This document shows, piece after piece, positions 1 to 9,237 of a stretch of DNA of 33,618 bases. Each line of letters starts with the position of its first letter. Position 1 is the stretch's first letter. The notes under the pieces were generated by a model that did no database searches, was not told where the DNA came from, and saw nothing but the letters and a program-made list of their open reading frames with translations. The translations under genes and the position numbers were made by a program. This DNA comes from Patescibacteria group bacterium (GTDB lineage Bacteria > Patescibacteriota > Minisyncoccia > Minisyncoccales > GWA2-38-27), in assembly GCA_018830125.1 (NCBI GenBank), contig JAHJSY010000004.1, forward strand, positions 1-33,618, read 5' to 3'.

Positions 1-1
1 G

Positions 2-535
2 GGAGATATGATAAAAAGAACGATTACTATAATAGAAGGGTGGACATTAGAAGATATCGCCGAATATTTAAAAGTAGAAGAACTAGATCCGAGCTTAGAA
101 GGTTATCTTTTTCCTGATACTTATGAATTATCCTATGATGATGGAATAAATGAAATTATTGAAAAGATATTAGTTAATTTTGATAAAAAAACCAAGGGGA
201 AGTTTGGCAAGAGACCTGATCTCGAGATAATAATTAAGGCCTCTTTATTAGAAAAAGAAGTAAGAAGTTTAGAAGATAAAAAAATGGTGGCAGGAGTTTT
301 AAAAAACAGATTAGAAGCAGGTATGCTCTTACAAGTAGATGCGGCTATGATTACCTACGAAATTAAAGGGCTTCCGTCTAGGCCTATTTGCAATCCTGGT
401 CTTGAAAGTATGGAAGCAGCAATTTATCCAACAGAAAACGATTACTTATATTATATTTCAACTCCCGAAGGAGAAACAATCTTCAGTAAGACATTTAAAG
501 AACACAACGCAGCTGTTAACAAGTACTTAAGATAA
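2..535 (+). CDS. mltG: Endolytic murein transglycosylase MltG, C-terminal part (5' end outside window)
   Basis: Frame is open to the left edge; TITIIEGWTLEDIAEYL, LEGYLFPDTYEL, ASLLEKEV, VAGVLKNRLEAGMLLQVDAA and STPEGETIFSKTFKEHN are YceG/MltG-like blocks. Confidence 0.9.
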   Translation, partial: GDMIKRTITIIEGWTLEDIAEYLKVEELDPSLEGYLFPDTYELSYDDGINEIIEKILVNFDKKTKGKFGKRPDLEIIIKASLLEKEVRSLEDKKMVAGVLKNRLEAGMLLQVDAAMITYEIKGLPSRPICNPGLESMEAAIYPTENDYLYYISTPEGETIFSKTFKEHNAAVNKYLR

Positions 536-553
536 TTTATCTTCAGAGAGCTA

Positions 554-592
554 TTGACATGGTTGTTGGGTGTGGTAATATTAAACCACACC
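554..592 (+). promoter_or_regulatory. Promoter of the XRE gene with an inverted-repeat operator over the -10
   Basis: TTGACA (554-559), 16 nt, TAATAT (576-581); GGTGTGGT (569-576) / ACCACACC (585-592) is a perfect 8-bp inverted repeat. Confidence 0.6.
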
Positions 593-618
593 TTATTAAT
601 TTAAATACATTTAATATT

Positions 619-993
619 ATGTCTAAAAATTTACAAAAATTTGGTAAAAAATTAAAAGATCTACGAATTAAAAAAGAATTAAGTTTAAGAGAGATTTGCC
701 GGCTTACAAAGTATGATCCAAGTAATTGGAGTAAAATAGAAAGGGGGAAGATGTCTCCACCATCAGATGCAAAAACTTTACAGAAATGGGCAGAGGTATT
801 GGGTATTAATAAAAGTTCAGAACTGCAAGAGTTTGTCGATCAAGCTATAGTAGCTCAAGGCATAATTCCTCAAGATATACTGTCAAAAAATGATGCTGTG
901 GATTATTTACCAGCTTTTTTTAGAACTTTGAGAAGTAAGAAATCTACTAAAGAAGAAATAGATAAATTAATTGAATTAATAAGGAAAGCTTAG
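619..993 (+). CDS. XRE-family HTH transcriptional regulator
   Basis: LKDLRIKKELSLREICRLTKYDPSNWSKIERGKMSPP is an HTH_3-like fold; internal ATG at 619 preferred over 559. Confidence 0.8.
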   Translation: MSKNLQKFGKKLKDLRIKKELSLREICRLTKYDPSNWSKIERGKMSPPSDAKTLQKWAEVLGINKSSELQEFVDQAIVAQGIIPQDILSKNDAVDYLPAFFRTLRSKKSTKEEIDKLIELIRKA

Positions 994-997
994 AAAG

Positions 998-1593
998 ATG
1001 AACTATAAGGTACCTTTTTTGAACGGTGAATGTATTAAACAAAAAGCTGATTTATTTAGAGAAAAATTTTGGGGTGACATAATTCCAGTTAATATAGAAA
1101 AAATCGTAGACGTTAAATTGAAAATAGATATCATTTTGGTTCCTGATTTACAAAGATTATGTTGTATTGATGCTTTTATCGCTTCAAGCTGGGATCAATA
1201 TGTGTTGATAAAGATAGATATTTGGATGATCGTTATCAGAATCGTCTAAGATTTTCTTTTGCTCACGAAATAGGGCATTTTATTTTGCATAAAAATATTT
1301 ACGAAAATTTTAATATTAAAACCTTTAAAGATTTTTACGATTTTTTAACCAACAATATTTCACAAGATCAATATAGTTATTTTGAAACTCAAGCAAATAA
1401 ATTTGCTAATCATTTACTTGTCCCAAGAGAGGTTTTAAAAGAACAAAGAGAAAAAGAAATTGAAAAGCAAAAAGATATTCCTAAAAATATAAGCAATAAA
1501 ACATTAAATTCTTATTTGGCAATTCCTTTATCGAAGAAATTTGGTGTTTCTGAAAAAGTTATTGAAATTGCGTTAGGCGAATTGGAGGCTTAG
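998..1593 (+). pseudogene. ImmA/IrrE-family (COG2856) metallopeptidase, frameshifted near 1198
   Basis: ORFs 998-1249 and 1222-1593 join by a one-base shift to read SSWDQ..CVDKDRYLDDRYQNRLRFSFAHEIGHFILHK; HEIGH zinc motif present. Confidence 0.8.
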
Positions 1594-1651
1594 AATGTTC
1601 TACACCGGGTGACCAACATCTCAGGATGTTTGACACCCGGTGAAAAACATT
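1594..1651. repeat. Nested palindrome copy 1 (58 nt)
   Basis: AATGTT-cta-CACCGGGTG-acc-AACATC-tcag-GATGTT-tga-CACCCGGTG-aaa-AACATT; all three stems perfect. Confidence 0.9.
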
Positions 1652-1707
1652 TCTTTGAAAATATTTCTTCACTTTGTAAAATTTCTTCTACGGGGTATAA
1701 TATATAA

Positions 1708-2193
1708 ATGGTTGATAGAAGGAAAATATTAACGTGGGTTATTTATGTGTTATCGGCAATTTTATTGGTTGTGGTTGTTTTCTTTTTAACTCTTTGGCTT
1801 TTGAATAAATTTGCTAGTCCAGCTCCGATAATTCTAGGCGGAAAGCCAACTTCTCCTATCGGTGATAGTTTTCCTCCTCCTCCTAATTTTATTAAACTAT
1901 CAGGTCTATATTTTGATGGTCCCCAATTGCTAAAAGATAATAGCGGTATTGATAAGGCAGCAATATTTTTAATCTTGTGCCAAAAAGATACGGACTATGG
2001 TATAATATATATTGGAGAGACAGAGGGGGGTATTAATCTTTCAAGCGATGCTTGTTGGATAGATAGTTGTGGAGGATCCCTTTATGTCGCTAAGTTTTGG
2101 GTATCAACTGAACAGTATAAAACAAAAGACAGACAAGGGTTAAGGAAACTATTAGAAACAGAAAATAATCCTTCTTGCATATTAAGCTTATGA
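1708..2193 (+). CDS. Hypothetical protein with N-terminal transmembrane helix
   Basis: Complete ORF; VIYVLSAILLVVVVFFLTLWLL helix; TATAAT 6 nt before ATG; ATGA overlap with next gene. Confidence 0.65.
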   Translation: MVDRRKILTWVIYVLSAILLVVVVFFLTLWLLNKFASPAPIILGGKPTSPIGDSFPPPPNFIKLSGLYFDGPQLLKDNSGIDKAAIFLILCQKDTDYGIIYIGETEGGINLSSDACWIDSCGGSLYVAKFWVSTEQYKTKDRQGLRKLLETENNPSCILSL

Positions 2194-3314
2194 ACCAATC
2201 AATATTTGATAAAATTACAGCGGAGAAAGGTCTATTTTTCACTCTAGTGGCAGCGATCATAATTGTTGCGATTGTTGTTGTCTATTTATTCATTACTTTT
2301 GGATCGCCAAAAATAAAGATTACATCTCCTAGCGGAGGAGATAAATGGGAGATTGGTCAAAAATATGAAATTACTTGGGAAGCAAAGAAAGTTGGCAAGG
2401 TAGGTATTGCTTTATTTCATGAAGCAGAGGTAGAGTGGATTGCTGAAGATGTTCCGGCTGGTTTAGGAAAATATGAATGGGAAGTTTATAAAGGTCATAA
2501 GTATGGGGATGGGTTCTGGGTAGCTGTTTTTGAATATCCTTGGAGAGAAGATGGTGAAGTGGACTATTCCAAGGGATCCTTCACAATTACTTATCCGATA
2601 TCAACTAACTGTGATGTTTTATCTATTGAAAATGAGTGGCCGTATGTGGCAAGCGATTTTCCAAACATTAGAAGGGTTTTTATAACTCAAGAGAAATATA
2701 AAGGAAATTTAGATGGTCTAGAAGGTGCCAATCAAAAATGTCAGGAACAAGCGAATAAAGCAGAACTTGGAGGGAGTTGGATTGCTTTTCTTGGTGGTGA
2801 TGCTGACGAGGATACGGCTGTTGAAAGATTAAAAAAGAGCGAGAGGGGAATAAGTGGTATTTTTGTTCAAGCAGAGCCATCAGCCGAATTAATTCAGGGA
2901 GCGACTTGTCATCGTCTCTTGGGTAAAAACTTTACTGAATTTTTAATGAAGTTTTCAGATCCCTTAGAAATTAATGCTGATAAAATCAGTAAGACCTTTT
3001 TGCAGAATATGAACGGAGTTTGGTTAGGACGTGTTAATGAAGCAAGTAGTAAAAATTGTATTGTTTCAACAACAAGCCAAGTAAATTTAAATGAGAAATA
3101 TAGCTACACTCCTACTTGCCAAAACTGGACAAAAGCAGAGCAGTTTGCTGCTGGATATAGAGATGCTCCATTGTCAGATTTCCCGCTCTGTTATACACCA
3201 TCGGGGTCTTCAGTTAGGGCGGTTTCTTTAGGAGGATTGGGCTCGGGAGTAAGCAGTATCAATACTGGGGGCTATTGCCACAGAGAGCGAAAACTTATTT
3301 GTATTGAGGATTAG
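2190..3314 (+). CDS. Membrane-anchored protein with Kre9/Knh-like Ig domain and DUF1554/C-type-lectin-like C-terminal domain
   Basis: N-terminal TM; KIKITSPSGGDKWEIGQKYEITWEA...GSFTIT resembles PF10342; GANQKCQEQANKAELGGSWIAFL...GYCHRERKLICIED resembles a DUF1554-type fold. ATG at 2190 overlaps upstream TGA. Confidence 0.7.
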   Translation: MNQSIFDKITAEKGLFFTLVAAIIIVAIVVVYLFITFGSPKIKITSPSGGDKWEIGQKYEITWEAKKVGKVGIALFHEAEVEWIAEDVPAGLGKYEWEVYKGHKYGDGFWVAVFEYPWREDGEVDYSKGSFTITYPISTNCDVLSIENEWPYVASDFPNIRRVFITQEKYKGNLDGLEGANQKCQEQANKAELGGSWIAFLGGDADEDTAVERLKKSERGISGIFVQAEPSAELIQGATCHRLLGKNFTEFLMKFSDPLEINADKISKTFLQNMNGVWLGRVNEASSKNCIVSTTSQVNLNEKYSYTPTCQNWTKAEQFAAGYRDAPLSDFPLCYTPSGSSVRAVSLGGLGSGVSSINTGGYCHRERKLICIED

Positions 3315-3378
3315 GGTTGACCTGGTTGACAAGAAATTAATAATAGATTAAAATAAGAATATAATAAATTATCCACAG

Positions 3379-3445
3379 ATAGCAGGCGTATGCGAAAAGC
3401 CCACAACGAAAAGGGCACACGCGAATAAGTCCTGCCGAGGAAAGA
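3379..3445 (+). ncRNA. Ribosomal protein L10 leader (cis-regulatory RNA)
   Basis: agcaggcg...gcacacgcgaataagtcctgccgaggaaag resembles the L10 leader core and lies directly upstream of rplJ-rplL. Confidence 0.8.
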
Positions 3446-3457
3446 AGTTTTTTATTT

Positions 3458-3484
3458 GTGGTTTATTAATAAGCCACTTTTTTT
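3458..3484 (+). terminator. Intrinsic terminator (attenuator) between L10 leader and rplJ
   Basis: GTGGTTTATTAATAAGCCAC hairpin followed by 7 T. Confidence 0.7.
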
Positions 3485-3533
3485 ATAAATAATTTGCATC
3501 ATTTGTATTTATTTGTAGATTGGCATTATAACA

Positions 3534-4049
3534 ATGGCATTAACAAAAGAGCAAAAACAAAATATAGTCAAAGATTTGAAGGAAAGCATTGATAAGCAGA
3601 AGTCAATGGTTTTTGTTTCTATTCAGGGGTTAAAAGCGGCTGAGCTTCTTGAATTAAGAAATAAATTAAAAGAATTAAATTGTAAAATATCTGTTGCTAA
3701 GAAGACCTTGATGGATATTGCTTTCAAAGAAAGTAAGATAGAAATTGACACAAGCAAGCTAGAGGGCCAAGTTGCTTTAGTTTTCGGATTTAAAGACGAA
3801 GTTTTACCAGCTAAAACATCTTATGAGTTTTCTAAGAAAAATGAGAACTTGAAGATATTAGGTGGTTTCTTAGAAGATAAATTTAGAGAAGTTAACGAAA
3901 TAGTTACATTAGCTAAAATACCTTCAAGAGAGGAACTTTTAGCAAAGGTCGTTGGAAGCATATCAGCCCCAGTGTATGGTTTGGCGAATGTGCTTCAGGG
4001 AAACATAAGAAATTTTGTTCAAGTTTTAAGTAAAATAAAAAATAATTAA
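3534..4049 (+). CDS. rplJ: 50S ribosomal protein L10
   Basis: [47 protein letters not shown]; adjacent L7/L12. Confidence 0.95.
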   Translation: MALTKEQKQNIVKDLKESIDKQKSMVFVSIQGLKAAELLELRNKLKELNCKISVAKKTLMDIAFKESKIEIDTSKLEGQVALVFGFKDEVLPAKTSYEFSKKNENLKILGGFLEDKFREVNEIVTLAKIPSREELLAKVVGSISAPVYGLANVLQGNIRNFVQVLSKIKNN

Positions 4050-4050
4050 T

Positions 4051-4482
4051 ATGACAGAAGAAATTAAAAAAGAAGAAGAAAATAAAGAAGTAGAAGTTCC
4101 TAAGAAGTTTCAATCTTTAGTTGAAGAAATTGAAAAAATGTCTGTTTTGGACTTAGCTGAATTAGTTAAAATTCTAGAAAAGAAATTTGGCGTTTCAGCT
4201 GCCGCTCCGGTTGCTGTAGCCGGACCTGCTTCCGCTGATGATTCAGCAGACAAAGAGGAAAAAAGTTCTTACAACGTTGAATTAACTGCAGTTGGTGATA
4301 AAAAGATTGAAGTTATTAAAGCGGTAAGAGACATAACAGAGAAAGGATTAAAAGAAGCCAAAGATCTAGTTGACGCTATTGCTGGCGGTCCTCAAATGAT
4401 TAGAGAAAAGGTTAAGAAAGAGGATGCCGAAGAAATGAAAAAGAAATTTGAAACCGCCGGCGCAACCGTAGAATTGAAATAA
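4051..4482 (+). CDS. rplL: 50S ribosomal protein L7/L12
   Basis: [28 protein letters not shown] hinge and [59 protein letters not shown]. Confidence 0.97.
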   Translation: MTEEIKKEEENKEVEVPKKFQSLVEEIEKMSVLDLAELVKILEKKFGVSAAAPVAVAGPASADDSADKEEKSSYNVELTAVGDKKIEVIKAVRDITEKGLKEAKDLVDAIAGGPQMIREKVKKEDAEEMKKKFETAGATVELK

Positions 4483-4500
4483 GAAAACTAGAATAAAACA

Positions 4501-4536
4501 AAAAACTGCCCGAGGTCCGACCTCGGGCAGTTTTTG
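4501..4536 (+). terminator. Rho-independent terminator of rplJL
   Basis: aaaaactgcccgaggt-ccg-acctcgggcagttttt, near-perfect hairpin with T tract. Confidence 0.92.
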
Positions 4537-4606
4537 TAAGAAAATAGTTTTCCACAGATGCCAACGCTTGACTCCAGAGTGCATGGTCGGGTATAATAAA
4601 AATAAT

Positions 4607-5248
4607 ATGCTTGGGAATAAAATAACAAAAAGGCAAAAAGACTTATTGGGTATAATTTATAACTATATTAAGAATATAGGATATCCTCCTACTTTTGAAG
4701 AAATGCGAGAAAGTTTAGGGGTAATATCTAATCAGTCAATTTTAGACCATTTGAAAAAACTAGAAGAGAATGGGATTATCAAGCATGCAAAAGGAATGGC
4801 TCGGAGCTTAGCTATATTGCCTGCTGGATATAAGATTCTTGGAGAGCCACCTCTTGTCGCTTTCTTGGGAGTAACGAGTGCAGGTTCGCCGATTGAATCA
4901 ATAGAGATATCTGGAGAATGGCAACAATTATCAGACGAGGTTAAAAGATTGAAAAATAATATTTTTCTTTTAAGTATTTCTGGAGACTCAATGATAAACG
5001 CGGGTATTGACGATGGGGATGTAGTTTTGGTGAAAGAGGAAAAAGAATTTGTTTCAGGTGATGTCGTTTTAGCTCAGATGGATGAAGGCTCAACAGTAAA
5101 ACGTTTTGTTTCAGATGATAAGCCTCCGTATGTATATCTTAAACCAGAAAACCCCAATTATAAAAATATTCTTTTCTCAGATGATGTAAGATTAACAGGT
5201 AAGGTAATTTCGGTTTTAAAAAATGGTTATTGGAAACCAATTAAATAA
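4607..5248 (+). CDS. lexA: LexA-type SOS repressor
   Basis: KRQKDLLGIIYNYIKNIGYPPTFEEMRESLG HTH; A-G cleavage site TSAGSP; SGDSM serine and VKRF lysine catalytic motifs. Confidence 0.92.
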   Translation: MLGNKITKRQKDLLGIIYNYIKNIGYPPTFEEMRESLGVISNQSILDHLKKLEENGIIKHAKGMARSLAILPAGYKILGEPPLVAFLGVTSAGSPIESIEISGEWQQLSDEVKRLKNNIFLLSISGDSMINAGIDDGDVVLVKEEKEFVSGDVVLAQMDEGSTVKRFVSDDKPPYVYLKPENPNYKNILFSDDVRLTGKVISVLKNGYWKPIK

Positions 5249-5258
5249 AATTAAAATT

Positions 5259-7220
5259 ATGCCAACTAAAAAACAAAATAAAACTATTGAAGTATTAGAA
5301 AAGATTTTTCGTGACACGTCGTTGCTTTATGGTTTAAAAGAATTTGATGGAATTGATTTTCAAAAGGCTTTGAACATAACAGAGGAGTCAAAAGGAAGAT
5401 TTTACATTAAGGATATAAAATCAGGAAAACCGAAGTTTATTTTTGACGAGTCAGATCAAAAATCAAGACCAGAAGAGATTGTTCGTCAATTATGGTTGTA
5501 TAAGCTTAATAATTTTTACAAGTATCCTCTTGACTATATTGATACAGAAAAAAGCATTCATTTTGGTAGAGAGATTCACGCAAAAGCAGCGGATATTATT
5601 ATCTATAAAAAAGATAAGATAACTCCATATGTTATTATTGAAGTTAAAAGTCCCACAGAGAGAAAAGGAATAGAGCAACTTAAAAGTTATTTGAGTGCTG
5701 AGGGGGCGGAGATTGGACTTTGGTCTAATGGAGTAAAGAGAATTATTCTTTATCGTCCATATCCTAAAGAGTTTGATGACACTTTGCCTGATTTGCCATT
5801 TTTTGAACAAACAATAGATGATTTATTAGATGCTAAAAAAACATTGTTTGAATATACAACAACTAAAGTTGACTTAAAAGAGATTATAAAATCAATGGAG
5901 GAATTAGTATTGGCTAATGCAGGAGTGGATGTTTTTACAGAAGTTTTCAAGTTAATTTACGCTAAACTTTATGATGAGAAAGAAGCAAGAATAAACCGTT
6001 CTGATAAAGAAATTTATTTCAGAAAATATAAAGATACCTCTAAAACATATACTACTATCAATGAGCTTTTCAAAGAAGCAATGAAAAGGTGGCCAGGCAT
6101 ATTTAATGAAAACGAAGGCATAAAGCTATCTGCTGAACATTTATCCGTAATTGTTGGTGAATTGGAAAAAGCGAGGCTTTTTGGTTCGGATCTTTCTATC
6201 ATCGATGAAGCTTTTGAATATTTGATCCCCGAAGTTGCTAAAGGAAAAAAAGGACAATATTTTACTCCTCGGCATGTCATTTCAATGGCGGTAAAAATGC
6301 TAAATCCTAAACAAAACGAATATGTAATTGATCCCGCTGCTGGCTCGGGAGGATTCTTAATAAATGCAATGTATTGGATTAGAGATAATTATTTGAATAA
6401 TTCAGATGAATCAATGAGTGATTATGCTAAAGAGCATATTTGGGGACTTGATTTTGCTGAAGAAATATCTAAGGTTTCTCGGGCCTTGATGCTTATAGCA
6501 GGAGACGGAAGATCTCATATGTTTAAATTAAACTCTCTTGATCCTCGCGAGTGGAAAGGAGAAGATCAAGAATTATTAGAAGCAAGAAGCCAACTTCAAA
6601 AACGTTTATTGTTATTAGATAAACCAAATGATAATAATGATAATCGCGAAACTTTTCATTATTTTGATTTTGATGTTTTGCTCACAAATCCTCCTTTCGC
6701 TGGTGAAATTAAAGACAACGGGATTTTAAGACAATATTTCTTTGGAAGAAAGAAGGGCAAATTAGTAAATAATATTGAAAGACATATTCTTTTTATAGAA
6801 AGAGCGATTGATATGGTTAGACCTGGCGGGCGATTAGCTCTTGTTCTACCGCAAGGAGTTTTCAATAATACAAATATGGAATATGTAAGAGAGTATCTTT
6901 TTGACAAAGCCCGTATTTTAGCCGTAGTTGGTCTTCACAATAACACTTTTAAACCTCACACGGGAACAAAAACATCTGTTTTATTTCTTCAGAAATGGGG
7001 AAACGAGGCAGGAGACTCATTAAAGAATTATCCTATTTTTATGGCAACCTCTAAGAATTCGGGAAAAGATAATTCTGGAAACTATATTTACAAAAAAGAC
7101 GATAATGGAAATTATGTCCATGACGGAAAAGGCCGAAAAACTTTAGATCACGACCTGGATCAAATCGCTGAAGAGTTTATAAAATTCGCCAAAACCCAAA
7201 AATTTAATTTTTGGAAATAA
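5259..7220 (+). CDS. Type I/IIG-like N6-adenine DNA methylase fused to an N-terminal HSDR_N-like PD-(D/E)xK nuclease domain
   Basis: AADIIIYKKDKITPYVIIEVKSP (D..ExK) N-terminally; GQYFTPRHVISMAV, DPAAGSGGFLINAM and NPPF methylase motifs. Confidence 0.88.
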   Translation: MPTKKQNKTIEVLEKIFRDTSLLYGLKEFDGIDFQKALNITEESKGRFYIKDIKSGKPKFIFDESDQKSRPEEIVRQLWLYKLNNFYKYPLDYIDTEKSIHFGREIHAKAADIIIYKKDKITPYVIIEVKSPTERKGIEQLKSYLSAEGAEIGLWSNGVKRIILYRPYPKEFDDTLPDLPFFEQTIDDLLDAKKTLFEYTTTKVDLKEIIKSMEELVLANAGVDVFTEVFKLIYAKLYDEKEARINRSDKEIYFRKYKDTSKTYTTINELFKEAMKRWPGIFNENEGIKLSAEHLSVIVGELEKARLFGSDLSIIDEAFEYLIPEVAKGKKGQYFTPRHVISMAVKMLNPKQNEYVIDPAAGSGGFLINAMYWIRDNYLNNSDESMSDYAKEHIWGLDFAEEISKVSRALMLIAGDGRSHMFKLNSLDPREWKGEDQELLEARSQLQKRLLLLDKPNDNNDNRETFHYFDFDVLLTNPPFAGEIKDNGILRQYFFGRKKGKLVNNIERHILFIERAIDMVRPGGRLALVLPQGVFNNTNMEYVREYLFDKARILAVVGLHNNTFKPHTGTKTSVLFLQKWGNEAGDSLKNYPIFMATSKNSGKDNSGNYIYKKDDNGNYVHDGKGRKTLDHDLDQIAEEFIKFAKTQKFNFWK

Positions 7221-7231
7221 AATTTATTTTA

Positions 7232-7858
7232 ATGTTCGAAATTCTTTTAGATAAAATTAAAAAAGAAGCTGCAAGAACTCCTTATTATGAAATAAAACTT
7301 CCCTTTTTAGTTGTTTTAATATTAATTTTATTTGGAATTATTTTTTGGTCTCTAAATTTATTTTGGATTTTTCAAGATCTTATTCTTTTAGCAACATTTG
7401 GTACTTTATTTTGGTATAGTTTAGAAACTAGGCAGTTGAAAAACGTTGCTAGAACCACAAATGAACTTCAACAGTTACCATTTTTTGTTTTAATTTATAA
7501 AGAGGACAATAATCTAACTCTAAAAAATGAAGGAAAGGGTATGGCATATAATATTACTATTGATCCTATCAAAATAGACAATAAAACTTTTATATTTGGA
7601 GAGCAGTGGTATTATTGTAATTCAGGCGGAGAGAAAGTCCTACCGTTTAAAATTGATAATGTAAATGGTTCCACGAAATACAATACTCCTATTAAAGAAT
7701 TTTTATTTTCTATATATGAGCACACTCTAAACAAGAAAGCAGAATTTACTATTAGATTTAATAGCCCGCTCAAAAATAGACATTACCAAACTATTATTTT
7801 GAAAGTTCCGAACGACCTTGCAAATATAGAAAATATAGAAATTTATAATTTTAATTGA
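7232..7858 (+). CDS. Hypothetical membrane protein inside the restriction-modification locus
   Basis: Two hydrophobic segments (FLVVLILILFGIIFWSLNLFW; LILLATFGTLFWYS), then a soluble domain; co-oriented between methylase and HsdS. Confidence 0.65.
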   Translation: MFEILLDKIKKEAARTPYYEIKLPFLVVLILILFGIIFWSLNLFWIFQDLILLATFGTLFWYSLETRQLKNVARTTNELQQLPFFVLIYKEDNNLTLKNEGKGMAYNITIDPIKIDNKTFIFGEQWYYCNSGGEKVLPFKIDNVNGSTKYNTPIKEFLFSIYEHTLNKKAEFTIRFNSPLKNRHYQTIILKVPNDLANIENIEIYNFN

Positions 7859-7862
7859 CGAC

Positions 7863-9233
7863 ATGTCATATTCAATAATTCAAAAATCAGAACTTAAAAG
7901 TGGGTATCGAATAGATGCAGAGTATTACGATAATTATTATTTTGATTTAGAGAAAAAAATAAAATCAAAAAAATATTTTAATCTTAGAGAAATTTCAAGC
8001 AAGAGTACAGAAAAATTTAAAAGAGAGAAAGATTTTAAATATTTAGAAATAGCCAATGTTAATTGTTTTAATGGAGATTATTTTTATGCTAAAATAAAAA
8101 AAGAAGATGCTCCTTCTCGGGCTCAAAAAGTGCTACAGGAAAAAGATGTAGTGATTTCTACTGTTCGTCCTAATAGGAATGCAGTTGTTTTTATAAAAGA
8201 AAAAAGTTTTGATATGCCAAAAGTAGCATCATCTGGCTTCTGTGTTTTAAGAGATTTTAAAAATATATTACCAGAATATATTTATGTTCTATTCAAAACT
8301 TTTATTATCAGAGACTTATTAGATAGAGAAACAACGGCTACGATGTATCCTGCTGTTTCAGAAAACGATATAAAAGACTTAAAAATTCCTATTCCATCGG
8401 ATGGTTTTCAAAAAGAAGTTGCTAAAGTGGTGAGAAAGGCAGATATGGAAAGAGAGAAATCAAAAGAATTATATGCGGAAGCAGAAGAAATTTTACTAGA
8501 AGAGTTAGGATTAAAAGATTATAAACCAACAAATGAAAACATTGCAATCGTGGATTTAAATGAAGTAGAAAAGTGCAAAAGAATAGATCCAGAATTCTTC
8601 CAACCAAAATATGATGAAATTTTAGAAAAGATAAACAAATTTAAAACTAAAACCTTAGATGATTTAACGATAAAATATACAGGAGGATTTACTTATAAAA
8701 GTGAAAAATTTCAAGAGGACGGAGTTCCCTTGATAAGAATAAATAATATTAAAAAGGGATTCTTGGATTTAGGAAATACAGCATTTCTAAGTGAAGAATA
8801 TTCGGATATTAGTAAAAAGGATATTGCTAGATCGGGAGATATTTTGATTTCAATGTCAGGTACAATTGGTAATTGTGTCGTTATTCCAGAAAATATTAAA
8901 AAGTGTTGTGTCAATCAAAGAATATTAGCAATTACTCCGAAAGACATAAACCTAACTTATTTAGAATTATTTTTAAATTCAATTGCAGGGATGTTGCAAT
9001 TTGAAAAAATTGGAGTCGGCGGTTTGCAAACGAACTTAAGCACAAAAGACATTCTAAATTTACAAATTCCAATATTAGATCAAAAAATTCAAGAAAAAAT
9101 TGCGAAGAAAATTAAAGATTCGCATTTAGCAAGAGAAAAATCAAAAGAACTTTTGGAAAAGGCCAAAAAAGCAGTTGAAATCTATATAGAGGAGGACGAA
9201 AAAGAAGCCCAAAAAACCTTAAAAAATAATTAA
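7863..9233 (+). CDS. hsdS: Type I restriction specificity subunit (HsdS-like)
   Basis: Two target-recognition halves, each ending in a similar helix (REKSKELYAEAEEILLEE; REKSKELLEKAKKAVE); QKEVAKVVRKAD and IQEKIAKKIKDS. Confidence 0.88.
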   Translation: MSYSIIQKSELKSGYRIDAEYYDNYYFDLEKKIKSKKYFNLREISSKSTEKFKREKDFKYLEIANVNCFNGDYFYAKIKKEDAPSRAQKVLQEKDVVISTVRPNRNAVVFIKEKSFDMPKVASSGFCVLRDFKNILPEYIYVLFKTFIIRDLLDRETTATMYPAVSENDIKDLKIPIPSDGFQKEVAKVVRKADMEREKSKELYAEAEEILLEELGLKDYKPTNENIAIVDLNEVEKCKRIDPEFFQPKYDEILEKINKFKTKTLDDLTIKYTGGFTYKSEKFQEDGVPLIRINNIKKGFLDLGNTAFLSEEYSDISKKDIARSGDILISMSGTIGNCVVIPENIKKCCVNQRILAITPKDINLTYLELFLNSIAGMLQFEKIGVGGLQTNLSTKDILNLQIPILDQKIQEKIAKKIKDSHLAREKSKELLEKAKKAVEIYIEEDEKEAQKTLKNN

Positions 9234-9237
9234 ATTT

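Noticed and set aside
4567-4597. ACTCcaGAGT as a LexA operator in the lexA promoter
   Set aside because: Only 4-bp arms and unlike the Gram-positive or proteobacterial SOS boxes I know; too weak to call.
6014-6907. Antisense ORFs opposite the methylase and many other minus-strand ORFs on the track
   Set aside because: They lie opposite well-supported coding regions, with low-complexity or unstructured translations.
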